Position numbers and translations under genes: made by a program
In this document: positions 38,068-47,818 of the stretch, in pieces
Position numbering within the stretch: position 1 is the stretch's first letter
Layout of the letters: each line of letters opens with the position of its first letter
From: Nitrospirae bacterium GWC2_57_13
Lineage (GTDB): Bacteria; Nitrospirota; UBA9217
Reading direction: 5' to 3'
Assembly (NCBI GenBank): GCA_001805055.1
Contig: MHDZ01000058.1
Span: 2,215-52,464 of the forward strand
DNA length: 50,250 nt
Notes under the pieces: model-generated
What the model saw: the letters and a program-made list of their open reading frames with translations, nothing else
What the model was told of the DNA's origin: nothing
Databases searched by the model: none

Positions 38068-38601
38068 TTATCTGCAATACAATGGATTACTGAGCTCGTC
38101 GCTCACTTTACCATCATCCCAATAAACCCGTGCGATGAAACGAGAAGATACTTGATCGCAGTTTTTTATATGAAAGACAAACCGGTAAAGGCCTGCCATT
38201 TCTAATTCGACGGGTTTAGAATTTGACTCAATGAGTTTCTCAAGACCAGCAACCCCGGTGCCGGTGGGACCTGCGTACAACTCTACCTTCAGCGCTTTTC
38301 GGGGAGTTTCTACATAAACAGTATTGGGGACTATGAGTCGTTGTTCGTTCGTGAGGGGAGGGTTGAATTCCAAGAATATTTCTTCAGCCGGCAACGTTAT
38401 GCAGACACCGCCTGCGTCGGGGTGGTTGCCGCCATATTTACATGCAAGTCCGGGGCAGCATAAAATTCCGGCAATGCCCCCGCACATCTCATTCATTTTG
38501 GCGCATTGCTGTCTCGCATCCGAACTCTGTACGGCAATCGGACTGAGGATCATAGTGAATATGATCGAGAAAAAAAAGGACATGGCGATTTCTTTGTTCA
38601 T
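38068..38601 (-). CDS. Small exported Cys-rich protein with knottin-like module
   Basis: Signal peptide; CAKMNEMCGGIAGILCCPGLACKYGGNHPDAGGVC. Confidence 0.65.
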   Translation of the reverse strand: MNKEIAMSFFFSIIFTMILSPIAVQSSDARQQCAKMNEMCGGIAGILCCPGLACKYGGNHPDAGGVCITLPAEEIFLEFNPPLTNEQRLIVPNTVYVETPRKALKVELYAGPTGTGVAGLEKLIESNSKPVELEMAGLYRFVFHIKNCDQVSSRFIARVYWDDGKVSDELSNPLYCR

Positions 38602-38623
38602 ATCATCGTGCCTCCTCCGTAAA

Positions 38624-39253
38624 TCAGCCCTTCGGCAACTCGGATAATTGGTCAGTGAATTTAAACTTACCGGTGTATCTGGCGGTAGAAAGGATTTTAC
38701 TAAAATCATTGAGATGCTTATCGTCGAGATTCGCTATATAGGTAATGACGATATCGCAAATTATAGAATCTCCGAATTTTTCAACTGGCCCTAAATAGTA
38801 AGTGACAATCTTTCTATTATTGTATGCCGGATTGGGCTCTCTCTCACCGGTTATCCTTTCCTGTTTCTTTGCATGCACACTGTTACCATGACCGATGATT
38901 ACATCCGGCAATTGTGCAGCAATCGCGGCATTGATTGAATTATTGCAGTTCTCTTCACAAAAGCTTATTTCAATTAATCCACGGGGAACATCCATAGTCT
39001 CTGAAGCTTTCTGTGAAACCGTCTCTTTCGGATCTATTGCGACATAAACAACCGCCTTGCCGCTCTTCATGGTATATTTTTGCAATTTCCAGTCACCCGG
39101 ATATTGTATTTCAAAGTTATGCTTTTCATTCCGGTACGTCTTCCAGGCTGATGGCTGGGAAAAGGCCGATTTCTGAAAAACAGACCAGAAACCGCACAAA
39201 ATACACACTCCCAAAACCAGGCTTGCCGGAATTGTTTTTTGCATGGGGTTCAT
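38624..39253 (-). CDS. Exported PsbP-like hypothetical protein
   Basis: Signal peptide; WKTYRNEKHNFEIQYPGDWKLQKYTMKSGKAVVYVAIDPK. Confidence 0.55.
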   Translation of the reverse strand: MNPMQKTIPASLVLGVCILCGFWSVFQKSAFSQPSAWKTYRNEKHNFEIQYPGDWKLQKYTMKSGKAVVYVAIDPKETVSQKASETMDVPRGLIEISFCEENCNNSINAAIAAQLPDVIIGHGNSVHAKKQERITGEREPNPAYNNRKIVTYYLGPVEKFGDSIICDIVITYIANLDDKHLNDFSKILSTARYTGKFKFTDQLSELPKG

Positions 39254-39263
39254 ATGGCTCTTC

Positions 39264-40064
39264 TCAATTAAAGGTTAAGATGTTTCCCCTGTCAAATTCC
39301 TGAAGCGCTCTGTTGACTCGCTCTTTCCCGCTCTTGAGCCCGGATCGATCCGTTGATTTGTCCATGAAGGGCCGGGCAATGTCATCCCAGGCATCGAACA
39401 GCGCTTTCCCGTCAATGGGGATTCCGAGTGTCCGCGCTTTGACCACGTAGCGATCGCCTTCGAATACAAATTCGCTGCTAAGGTCCCGGTATACGCCATC
39501 GTTCTGTATGTCCCTTTTTAACTGCACGACCCAGGGATGTTCCTTAATCGTTTCGTACGTGAATTTGTCACTTAGTTTTAAAACAGAAAAGTCGAAGCGA
39601 ACCACGCCATCCTGATACGCACCCTTCACGTTCAAGATATCTCTGCCGTTTTTGTACTGCCGCTCTCCCCGCATGAGCGCCTTGTACTCGTCAAGCCACC
39701 AGCGGAACTCTTTCGTTTCATACACCGGGTGGTTCACTCGGATCTGGATAGTAGAATAAAAAGATAAGAGGTGCACGAAATAGATCGAAGGTATCCGATA
39801 CCGGCCATCGGTGTCCGTGGCCGCCAGTCTGGTACGGGCTGTCGAACCGATATCTCCTCCGACCGATGCCATTGCCTTGTGATATGTCAACTCGATGACC
39901 GCGTTCGCGACTGGCCTGCCCGTCGTCTGATCGATCAACTGACCCTCAAATGACGGGATGATCCTGAGTGGCGGGCCGCATCCGGAAAGCAGAAACACAG
40001 CACAGAAGCACGCTGCCCCAGATATATTGATTAGTATTGTATGACGCATGAGTCGGGCAATCAT
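39264..40064 (-). CDS. Lipoprotein with carboxypeptidase-regulatory-like domain
   Basis: Lipobox-like LLSGCGPP; FEGQLIDQTTGRPVANAVIELTY; TDTDGRYRIPSIYF. Confidence 0.65.
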   Translation of the reverse strand: MIARLMRHTILINISGAACFCAVFLLSGCGPPLRIIPSFEGQLIDQTTGRPVANAVIELTYHKAMASVGGDIGSTARTRLAATDTDGRYRIPSIYFVHLLSFYSTIQIRVNHPVYETKEFRWWLDEYKALMRGERQYKNGRDILNVKGAYQDGVVRFDFSVLKLSDKFTYETIKEHPWVVQLKRDIQNDGVYRDLSSEFVFEGDRYVVKARTLGIPIDGKALFDAWDDIARPFMDKSTDRSGLKSGKERVNRALQEFDRGNILTFN

Positions 40065-40271
40065 AGTTTGAACCCCGTGCCGATTTCACTAGTTTTGAGT
40101 ATACGGGAAACAGAGATTCAGCACAAATATTTATATTTCGTCTCAATGCTATCTTGATCTTCGTGCTTGAAAAGGTGCTTGGTTGCAAAGAGTATTGCAC
40201 GCATAACCATCGTCGGCCTGCCCCTCGCCAGAAAGGTAAGAGGCTGGCCGACGATCACGCAGGTCATATTT

Positions 40272-42185
40272 TTATGGATTGATTGGTTTTTCCGGCAGCA
40301 GCCCCGCCCCGAGTATCTCCGAAACGGTCCTGCTGTGCTCTCCGAGCGGGTCGCGCTCGTGCAGGAAGTCCATGAATTTTATCATGGCATCCGACTGGAG
40401 CGCGACGCTGTGGGTCACCGCGCCGTACACGCCCCACGGCATCTTAGCGAACATCTGAGCAGCGCCGGCCGCCTGGTCGTCGTTCATGACAGTAGCATGG
40501 GCAAGCCACTTCCTGACAATCCCGTTCACCGGGCCGATGGAAGCATAATCATTTCTGCCCTTCTCAGGATTGAAGTCCGGCAATGGCATGTTCGGTGCGC
40601 CGAAATTCGCATAGCCGGAGCAGGTGTCGAACACGATATGCGGCGGCATCTCGTTCTTGTCCTTCTCGTCGTTCATGCATCCGGAATGAACCTCCGGGTC
40701 CAGACCCGCGAGCACAAATTGGTAATCGAAGAGATTGCCGAGGTAGGGCTCATTTTTTCCCATACTGTCCCGGATAACCATGGCTTCGAACGGAGGAAGG
40801 TACGTGTAGCCGTCCCAGGTGCCGGGATGCCAGACGCCGTGGTGATGGCCCGCTATCTCATGGCCTTGCTTCTTCCAGAGCTCCAGTTCCATAGCCCGCG
40901 TGCGGTCGCTCTTGATGAATTCCGTCCACGGGGGGGTGAACATGAGGGTGAGCTTCATATGATAATCATTCGCCTTTTCCACCAGCCGTTTCAGGGCCTC
41001 GTAATTAACGCCGAGATCCCGTACCACCGGCTCATTGTGAACGGCCAGAAAGTAGGACGGTGCCGTGTTCCTGGCCTCGAAGATTGCCGCAAGCTCCATA
41101 GGCGTGACGAATTTCACCTTTGCGCCGTTCGCCACCCTGTGCTGCATAACGTCCATGATTGCGGTAAGCCCTCTTCCTTCTCCTTCAAGGGGCTTTCCTG
41201 TTGCCGCCATGTTGAAGTCGTTCCACACGCCGTTTGAGTGAGTCGTAAAGCCGAAGAAGTAGACCTTCCTTGGGTCAGGGTCTGCTGCGCGCGCCTGGAG
41301 GGTCCGGTCGAGCCGTTCAGCGGCCTCTTCCGGCGTTTCGCACCGCGGCGTGCTCCCCTGGCAATGGCCGGTGATGCTGCCGTTCATATCGAGCTTGGTC
41401 ATCTGGACGCCGTCGGGATACACGGCCCGATAAACGAAGGGGGAGGCGTAGAGATTGTTGATGCCCGTGGGCTCGTCCTTCATGTGTCCGTCATGGTCCT
41501 CGAAGGATATCCGGTACCCGAGGGCAAAGGCAACGTGGTCGATCACATACTCTGCATAGGCGTCGCCCAGTCCCTGACGCTCTATTTTCCATCCGCCCGT
41601 GAACGTTTTCCCGTTGTTCACCGCGCGGTCACCAAGGCGCGCGTGGGCCGCGAAAAAGTCGAGGTCCTTGAATTTCCGTTCAACTCCCTCTTCGGTATGC
41701 GGACTGTCGTACCAGCCGAAGTTTATCCCCGAATACATGATCGCGTGACCCTGGATTCCGAACTCGTTCCCGAGCGCCAGGTAGTTGTACTTGTCGAAGG
41801 CCTTTCCACCGTAGAAGGGGTGTGCATATGTCTGCCACCATTCACCGGTGGGCTCGATAAAGAGCTTCGGCTTCTGACCGGCTGAATCGGAGTAATTCAG
41901 CAGTATCCGGTAGATCAGATCATTCCCGGCCACATCCAGGGCATACGAGGGCTTTGCAACCATGCCCGGAGGCGGGAGCTTGGCCGTTTGATATTCGACG
42001 GACGCCAGGCAGAGGGCATCTCCCTCAGGGCAGGTCCTGTCCCCTTCCACATGGTTCATAATGACGACATAGACGGGTTCCTGCGCGGGCGCAAATGCGG
42101 CATCATCGGCAATTGCGATCCCGGCGGAAAACAACGCAAGAAAACAGAGTACAGCTGTCTTGCTCATATTTTCAATACTGTTCAT
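40272..42185 (-). CDS. Exported polysaccharide deacetylase-like (CE4-like) protein
   Basis: ERLVEKANDYHMKLTLMFTPPWTEFI-type region (LKRLVEKANDYHMKLTLMFTPPWTEFIKSD); GHEIAGHHHGVWHPGTWDGYTYLPP HxxxH motif. Confidence 0.6.
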   Translation of the reverse strand: MNSIENMSKTAVLCFLALFSAGIAIADDAAFAPAQEPVYVVIMNHVEGDRTCPEGDALCLASVEYQTAKLPPPGMVAKPSYALDVAGNDLIYRILLNYSDSAGQKPKLFIEPTGEWWQTYAHPFYGGKAFDKYNYLALGNEFGIQGHAIMYSGINFGWYDSPHTEEGVERKFKDLDFFAAHARLGDRAVNNGKTFTGGWKIERQGLGDAYAEYVIDHVAFALGYRISFEDHDGHMKDEPTGINNLYASPFVYRAVYPDGVQMTKLDMNGSITGHCQGSTPRCETPEEAAERLDRTLQARAADPDPRKVYFFGFTTHSNGVWNDFNMAATGKPLEGEGRGLTAIMDVMQHRVANGAKVKFVTPMELAAIFEARNTAPSYFLAVHNEPVVRDLGVNYEALKRLVEKANDYHMKLTLMFTPPWTEFIKSDRTRAMELELWKKQGHEIAGHHHGVWHPGTWDGYTYLPPFEAMVIRDSMGKNEPYLGNLFDYQFVLAGLDPEVHSGCMNDEKDKNEMPPHIVFDTCSGYANFGAPNMPLPDFNPEKGRNDYASIGPVNGIVRKWLAHATVMNDDQAAGAAQMFAKMPWGVYGAVTHSVALQSDAMIKFMDFLHERDPLGEHSRTVSEILGAGLLPEKPINP

Positions 42186-42362
42186 TAATGCCTCCTTATA
42201 TTGAATTTCTGTCGACATAGCATAGCTTGTTTGCATTGCAAACAGTGAGTCATGCTCTCCCCCCCTGATCGTCCACCCCCTTTCTTGGGAGGGCATGTCC
42301 TTCCTGTTCTTAAAATACCGCATACTGGCAGCGGCGCACGCCGATCCCGGCCGCCCTGTCGT

Positions 42363-45143
42363 CTATTGCGTTTCGTAGACGTAAATCCCGGCATTCCCCG
42401 TCCCGATGCCCTGACCGGCGCTCTGGCCGGAGTAAATTCTATTTCCGAAAACTTCGAGCGACGGCCGTATCTCCCCGCCGTCCTTACCCCACAGCGTTTC
42501 CTTTACCTGTTCTCCGAGAAGCAGATTAAAATCGTTGTCGAAAATCTTGATCATTGCCCGGTGCTTCCCATCGACCGTATTCGGGATGCCTACGGTCTGC
42601 TTATAGGTAATGTAAAAATAGTTGCCGTCGGCTTCAAGACCGGTAATGTAATTCTCCCGGTCGTCGGGCTCTGCCGAGATGGTGCGGACATCCGTCTGGG
42701 GATCGAAGGACCAGTCCTGATTCATTCTGACAAGAATGATATCCGAGAGAGCGCCGTCATCAGTTTCCTCTCGTACCACCTGGTCGGGAGGAAACGTGGT
42801 TGCAAGGGCCATATAGATGCTGTTGTTCCGGAAGAGAAGACTGGCCACCCGTCCGCGGCCATCGGCTGCGTCGGAGAGATCAAGATGGCGCTCCGACCGC
42901 AGGGTGAGCGTGTCCTTGTCGAATTCCCTGACATGGTAAACGGTTTCTCCTTCCGGGGAAATGGAGTTGTCAAATCGCGTTACGACAAAGACGCTGTTCG
43001 GGCCGATGAGCGGCGCAGGGTCGTCAAGAAGCTCCTGACCGTCCGGAGAATCCGTCATGGGTATGCTGGCAGCAATCAGGGTCGCGTTGGCCGCGAACGA
43101 CGTGCAATCGTCATTCAGCGCGCACGTTGTGGCCCAGAGATACGTCTCGGCAGCATCAGGAGAAATTGTTTTGTGCGTCTCGAAAAAGGCATAGAGGTTC
43201 TGCCCGTCGGACGCCGCTCTGATATCCGTCGGCCCCCCGTATTCTTCCGTTGTCTTGAACAACGTTTTTTGTGCAATAAGCGTTTCAAGCTGGTTGTCAT
43301 AGATCTTCATGTGGAACCGTCGATTGTTGCCATCCGAAATGTTTCCAAGATATACGACATAGATCTTTTCGGCCGTGGCCACGATTTCCGGTCTGGCCGA
43401 ACCGCCCTCCGCGTCCGTGGTGAGCGCAATTGTTTTCAATGGAATAAGGAGGGGCGATTCTACGATCACAGGACTATCACCCAGGTCCACCATCACTGAG
43501 CCGTTTGATATAGTGAGCATGCTTGTGCTAAATGCCGTCGAATAATCCGTAACTTCGACCCCGGCTGAAAACTTCGGAACTGCCTCAGTGATGACTGCCG
43601 CCGTGCCTTGCAGCCCTGAGAGGGAGACTTGCATGGTCTTGCCCGGCGTATAGGAGGGATCATTGAAATAATCCCACCATGCAACGTAGACGGGCGCGCC
43701 TTGTTTGATAAATTTGAAAATATACACGTCGCCGCTATCCCGGATCGTCTCGTTGTTCTCCCAGTCCGAGCCTTCGAGCATCTCGGTCATCTTCTTGTAG
43801 GTATAATACCCGAGCTTTTTCACTCCCAAGCCAAGATCGTACGGAGCGCCTCCTGCAGGGTCCCAGCCGTCGTAGATCAGCCCAGTGTAGTCGAAGTATC
43901 CTCCGCCATAGTGAAGTCCTTCCATGAGGCCGTAGGCGGGAAAGATCTTTTTCACGCCGAAGGAAAGAGGATAGACGAAGCGCTTAAAATAATCCAATGC
44001 CTGCTGCCTCTCTGTCTGAAGTGGATAATCCGGAAGCGGACCGACTGGCGCAGGATCTCCGCTGTAGGATCCCATCTCGGTTATCCAGATCGGTATGGGT
44101 GGAAATCCATCAGCGTTGAGGACAGCGCGGATTTGGTTATATACTTCCTTGGCGTCCCGGTAATCACCGGTCGAGTTCCCGTACCAGTGGAAGTCCATGA
44201 TGTCCACATACTTTCCACCGAGGGCATCGAGAATGGGCTTGTAATGCAGATCAAAATTCAAAAGATAGTCAGCAACCGGTGGCATGCCCGGCACGCCGCC
44301 GATCAGGACCAAGCAGTCGGGACACGCCGCCTTGATCGCTGTATACGTTATTCTCTGTAAGTCTGCAAAACCGCTTTTTGCAGTATTCGGTTCGTTCCAC
44401 ACCATCCAATGTTTGATAGGGTTGGTCAGTCCCGGCATGTCCGTGATACCGTCACCATCGTAGCGCTCCACAGTGGCCTTTACGAAGGCGACATATTTCT
44501 GCTCATCTACGGGGAGATACGAGTTCGGTAGGCAATAGCTGTCGTTAATCGGCCCCAGTGGGGAAATATTTGCAAGAACCTTCATCTCATTGGGAATTCT
44601 GCTCCACTGGCTGTCATAGAGCGTAAAGTCATACTCCTGGCTGGAGAGGTCAGGCTGGATCAGGAACCAGAATGCGTAGATACCGTCTCTCGCCCATTTG
44701 ACGCCGATGTTCTGCGCGTCGCCGTATCCGTTGCCGGTATATCCTGGTTTGGCAACACCGGCGGGATGGAATCCGAAGGGGCTTTCGAGTATGAGGTCTC
44801 TTACCGTCAGCGTAGTGCTTCCGGCAATATTTCCCGATGCCGCCGTGATAGTGGTCAGGCCTGCGGCAACAGCCGTCGCCAGACCCGCGCTGTCGATTAC
44901 CGCAATCTCGATATCTGATGACGCCCAGGTTGCTGATAAAGTCAAATCCTGCGTACTATCGTCCGAGTAGGTTCCCATTGCCGTAAATTGGCGTGTCGTT
45001 CCGATATTAATGCTCGGGTCAGCGGGTGACACTGTAATCGAAATCAAAAAGACAGAAGTAGAGCCGCCGCCACTGCCACCGCAGCCTAATAGAAAGGCAA
45101 AAAGCAATAAAGGGCAGATTATAATACTTGCCAAGCGGTTCAT
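42363..45143 (-). CDS. Lipoprotein: Big_2-like Ig domain + clan GH-A-like glycosidase + C-terminal propeller-like domain
   Basis: LLGCGGSGGGS lipobox; ITVSPADPSINIGTTRQFTAMGTYSDDST; ERYDGDGITDMPGLTNPIKHWMVWNEPN; IWITEMGSYSG. Confidence 0.8.
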   Translation of the reverse strand: MNRLASIIICPLLLFAFLLGCGGSGGGSTSVFLISITVSPADPSINIGTTRQFTAMGTYSDDSTQDLTLSATWASSDIEIAVIDSAGLATAVAAGLTTITAASGNIAGSTTLTVRDLILESPFGFHPAGVAKPGYTGNGYGDAQNIGVKWARDGIYAFWFLIQPDLSSQEYDFTLYDSQWSRIPNEMKVLANISPLGPINDSYCLPNSYLPVDEQKYVAFVKATVERYDGDGITDMPGLTNPIKHWMVWNEPNTAKSGFADLQRITYTAIKAACPDCLVLIGGVPGMPPVADYLLNFDLHYKPILDALGGKYVDIMDFHWYGNSTGDYRDAKEVYNQIRAVLNADGFPPIPIWITEMGSYSGDPAPVGPLPDYPLQTERQQALDYFKRFVYPLSFGVKKIFPAYGLMEGLHYGGGYFDYTGLIYDGWDPAGGAPYDLGLGVKKLGYYTYKKMTEMLEGSDWENNETIRDSGDVYIFKFIKQGAPVYVAWWDYFNDPSYTPGKTMQVSLSGLQGTAAVITEAVPKFSAGVEVTDYSTAFSTSMLTISNGSVMVDLGDSPVIVESPLLIPLKTIALTTDAEGGSARPEIVATAEKIYVVYLGNISDGNNRRFHMKIYDNQLETLIAQKTLFKTTEEYGGPTDIRAASDGQNLYAFFETHKTISPDAAETYLWATTCALNDDCTSFAANATLIAASIPMTDSPDGQELLDDPAPLIGPNSVFVVTRFDNSISPEGETVYHVREFDKDTLTLRSERHLDLSDAADGRGRVASLLFRNNSIYMALATTFPPDQVVREETDDGALSDIILVRMNQDWSFDPQTDVRTISAEPDDRENYITGLEADGNYFYITYKQTVGIPNTVDGKHRAMIKIFDNDFNLLLGEQVKETLWGKDGGEIRPSLEVFGNRIYSGQSAGQGIGTGNAGIYVYETQ

Positions 45144-46810
45144 TGAAGCACCTCCACGAACACGGGATTTTCGCCAAGCCTCAGCGTTACCGAGCCGTTT
45201 GATACGGCGAGCTCCTCCGTATGAAAAGCCGTTGTATAATCCGCAACGTCAAGTCCGGAATTTCCAAGCGGTACGGCCTCAGTGAGCTTGACCGCGCTGC
45301 CCGTAATACCGTAAATTATGGCTTGCTTCGTGCTGCCCGGAATGTATAAAGGATTATCGTAATAATCCCACCATGCGACATAGACCGGCCTGCCGTTCTT
45401 CATGAGCTTGAAGACCTTTACGTCATTCGACTCCTGAATTGTCTGCATCCCGCCCCAGTCGCTCCCCTCGATCAGTTCAGCCATTTTTTTGTACGCATAA
45501 TAGGCCAGCTTCTTGTGGGACAGACCGTCGGCATTGAGCGGATTATGAATAAGGCCGGTGTGCGCAAAGATCACGTTGTCGGCATAATGACTATACTCGC
45601 TCGTTGTAGTCCAGAAGACTTTCTTCTGGCCCTTGCTCAAGCTGTATAAATACATCCTGACCACGTAGCCTGCCTGGTCCCGCTCCATGTCCAGAGTCCC
45701 CGCCATGCCCGATTCAGCCGAGATAATGTTCGAGCCGTTAAAGCCGGCCCGGCCAACGATGCTCTTTATCTTTGCAATGTAGTCGCCGTTTCTTACGTAG
45801 TCTTCACCTTTGGTCACATAGCTGGGAGGATTCGTCATGCTCCATGTGTGGTAGTCAAACCCGATATCGGTGATGCCTTTTCCCTGGAGATAGCCGAGCA
45901 CGGTAGCAAAATAATTCTGCTCCGGTATCATGTCCTCGAGAATGGGCACAGGCATGTACAGAACACAGTCGCTGCACGCCGCTTTCATCGACGAATAAAT
46001 CGTCTCGAATATTTCGGCATACTGGTCCGGATGATTGCGCCAGTAATCGTGGGTCACATCACCCAGTTCGTGCACGAACTGATAATTCTTGATGCGGATC
46101 GGTGTTGAACAGGGTGCGTCGTTTACGCCGTCGCCATCGTACCGCTCGACCCATGCTTTGATGAAATTCCCGTAATCAGCCACATGGTTGTCCGGGTATT
46201 CATCGGTGAAATCAAGTTTCCCCTCGACCCAGTAAGTTCCATAGAGAGCATTGATGGGCCTTATCGCATAGATCAGATTCTGGCCGTTTGTATAAAGATT
46301 GCATAGCCCTCCGTCCCTACTCGAAAAATCGTACACGCCCTGGACTTTCTCCACTCCCCCCCAGTCGAAGCCTTCCTGTCCTCCCCTGAGCCAGTGCGTG
46401 TTGAGGTCAGAGTAATACGTGAACTTATCCGGCGGAACGTCCAGAAATCCGAATGGGCTTTCGAGCGCGGCATCCCTGATCGTCAGCGAAGCGATGCCCG
46501 AGACGCTTCCCGATACCGCCGTGATCGTGGTCGAGCCTGCGGCAACAGGCGTGACCAGACCTGCGCTGTCGACGGTCGCAATTGCAGTATCCGAGGACGT
46601 CCAGGTTGCAGACGTGGTCAGGTCCTTAGTGCTGTTGTCCGAATAGGTCCCTGTTGCGCTGAACTGCTGTGTTGTCCCCAGGGTAATGTTCGGGTTTACA
46701 GGTGCTACTGAAATAGAAACCAGAGCAGGGGACGAGTCCCCGCCCCCACTGCATGAGCCAAGCATGGCGGCCAACAGGACCGCGACCGGCAAACCGGATA
46801 ATATCTTCAT
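45140..46810 (-). CDS. Lipoprotein: Big_2-like Ig domain + divergent clan GH-A-like glycosidase
   Basis: LGSCSGGGD lipobox; ISVAPVNPNITLGTTQQFSATGTYSDNSTKDLT; ERYDGDGVNDAPCSTPIRIKNYQFVHEL; IISAESGMAG. Confidence 0.78.
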   Translation of the reverse strand: MKILSGLPVAVLLAAMLGSCSGGGDSSPALVSISVAPVNPNITLGTTQQFSATGTYSDNSTKDLTTSATWTSSDTAIATVDSAGLVTPVAAGSTTITAVSGSVSGIASLTIRDAALESPFGFLDVPPDKFTYYSDLNTHWLRGGQEGFDWGGVEKVQGVYDFSSRDGGLCNLYTNGQNLIYAIRPINALYGTYWVEGKLDFTDEYPDNHVADYGNFIKAWVERYDGDGVNDAPCSTPIRIKNYQFVHELGDVTHDYWRNHPDQYAEIFETIYSSMKAACSDCVLYMPVPILEDMIPEQNYFATVLGYLQGKGITDIGFDYHTWSMTNPPSYVTKGEDYVRNGDYIAKIKSIVGRAGFNGSNIISAESGMAGTLDMERDQAGYVVRMYLYSLSKGQKKVFWTTTSEYSHYADNVIFAHTGLIHNPLNADGLSHKKLAYYAYKKMAELIEGSDWGGMQTIQESNDVKVFKLMKNGRPVYVAWWDYYDNPLYIPGSTKQAIIYGITGSAVKLTEAVPLGNSGLDVADYTTAFHTEELAVSNGSVTLRLGENPVFVEVLQ

Positions 46811-46895
46811 AGGTTGAGCCTCCTTGTTTACATGCGAATATATTTTCTGTCATTTTACGAAAGCCCTGAACTTGTACACTCTCGTCGAAGCGATA

Positions 46896-47818
46896 TTATT
46901 GGAGATATTCCAACGATATTTCTTTCATCGTCTTCACACTACTTCCATTTTTCTTGATGAAATCGAACCATTGGAGGTATGTATCTTTTTCCAGAAAGTA
47001 ATCGAATTCATGCCACACGATGCCGAAGACTTCGTCATCCGCCATGGTTCTATACTGTTCCTGAAGAACGGGCAGCGCCTCTTCCAGTGATATATCCATA
47101 CCCGTTGTGAAACCTCGTGTCGTCAACTGCAGCAGGTCCCTTTCAATGTCGCGAATGATCGGCCGACTGTAAATCGGCTTCAGGCTTCTCACAGACCCTA
47201 ATTGGGGATACGAATTATCAGCGTTGCCTTCTCCGTAGACAAGGGTAGGGGAAGTCATGTGTGAAGGGAAGTCGCCGGGAAGGCCTCCTATTGTGGAACT
47301 GATGACATTGTCGGGCGAAGCTAATGCATTCACATATGAAAAGCCGTCGTTTACCGGTCCGAGATACAGGGGATAATTTACAACATCGGATTCATTGGAA
47401 TAGCCATCCCAGTCTATGTGTGTTACCGGATGATGTTGAAATCCGATCTCATGCCCCTGCGTCCTCCATTGCCTTGCTAAATCCAGGCGTGCACTGTCGC
47501 TCGCGATAAATTTCCCCCATTGAGGAGTGAAGGCGAGTGTTAACTTAAACTCATATTCGTTCGCTTTCTCGACTAATTCAACCACAGTCGGCCAGAAATA
47601 TTCCTGCCACCCTTGAGAACAAACGTCGGCAGTTAACCCTGGGGAAGATTATCGGCAACCTTGCATGCCTTATACCCCGCTTCGAGATGAATCATGATAA
47701 AGGTGCGTTTCGCGCCTGGTGCATTATCTGTTGGAGCCGATTCATGCCCCGTGCATGCCGACAGAACGATCGCGGTTAAAACAGATAATGCAGCGATTCG
47801 GACCATGGCTGTTCTCAT
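46896..47818 (-). pseudogene. Frameshifted polysaccharide deacetylase-like lipoprotein
   Basis: N-part 47633-47818 (lipobox LSACTGHES; FIMIHLEAGYKACKVADNLPQG-stop) and C-part to 46896 join after a shift near 47640 (LTADVCSQGWQEYFWPTVVELVEKANEYEFKLTLAFTPQWGKFIASD); GHEIGFQHHPVTHIDWDGY. Confidence 0.65.

Noticed and set aside
40167-43499. Long plus-strand ORFs (356, 215, 415 aa) opposite the deacetylase and GH genes
   Set aside because: Antisense to genes with signal peptides and conserved catalytic motifs; no independent coding evidence.
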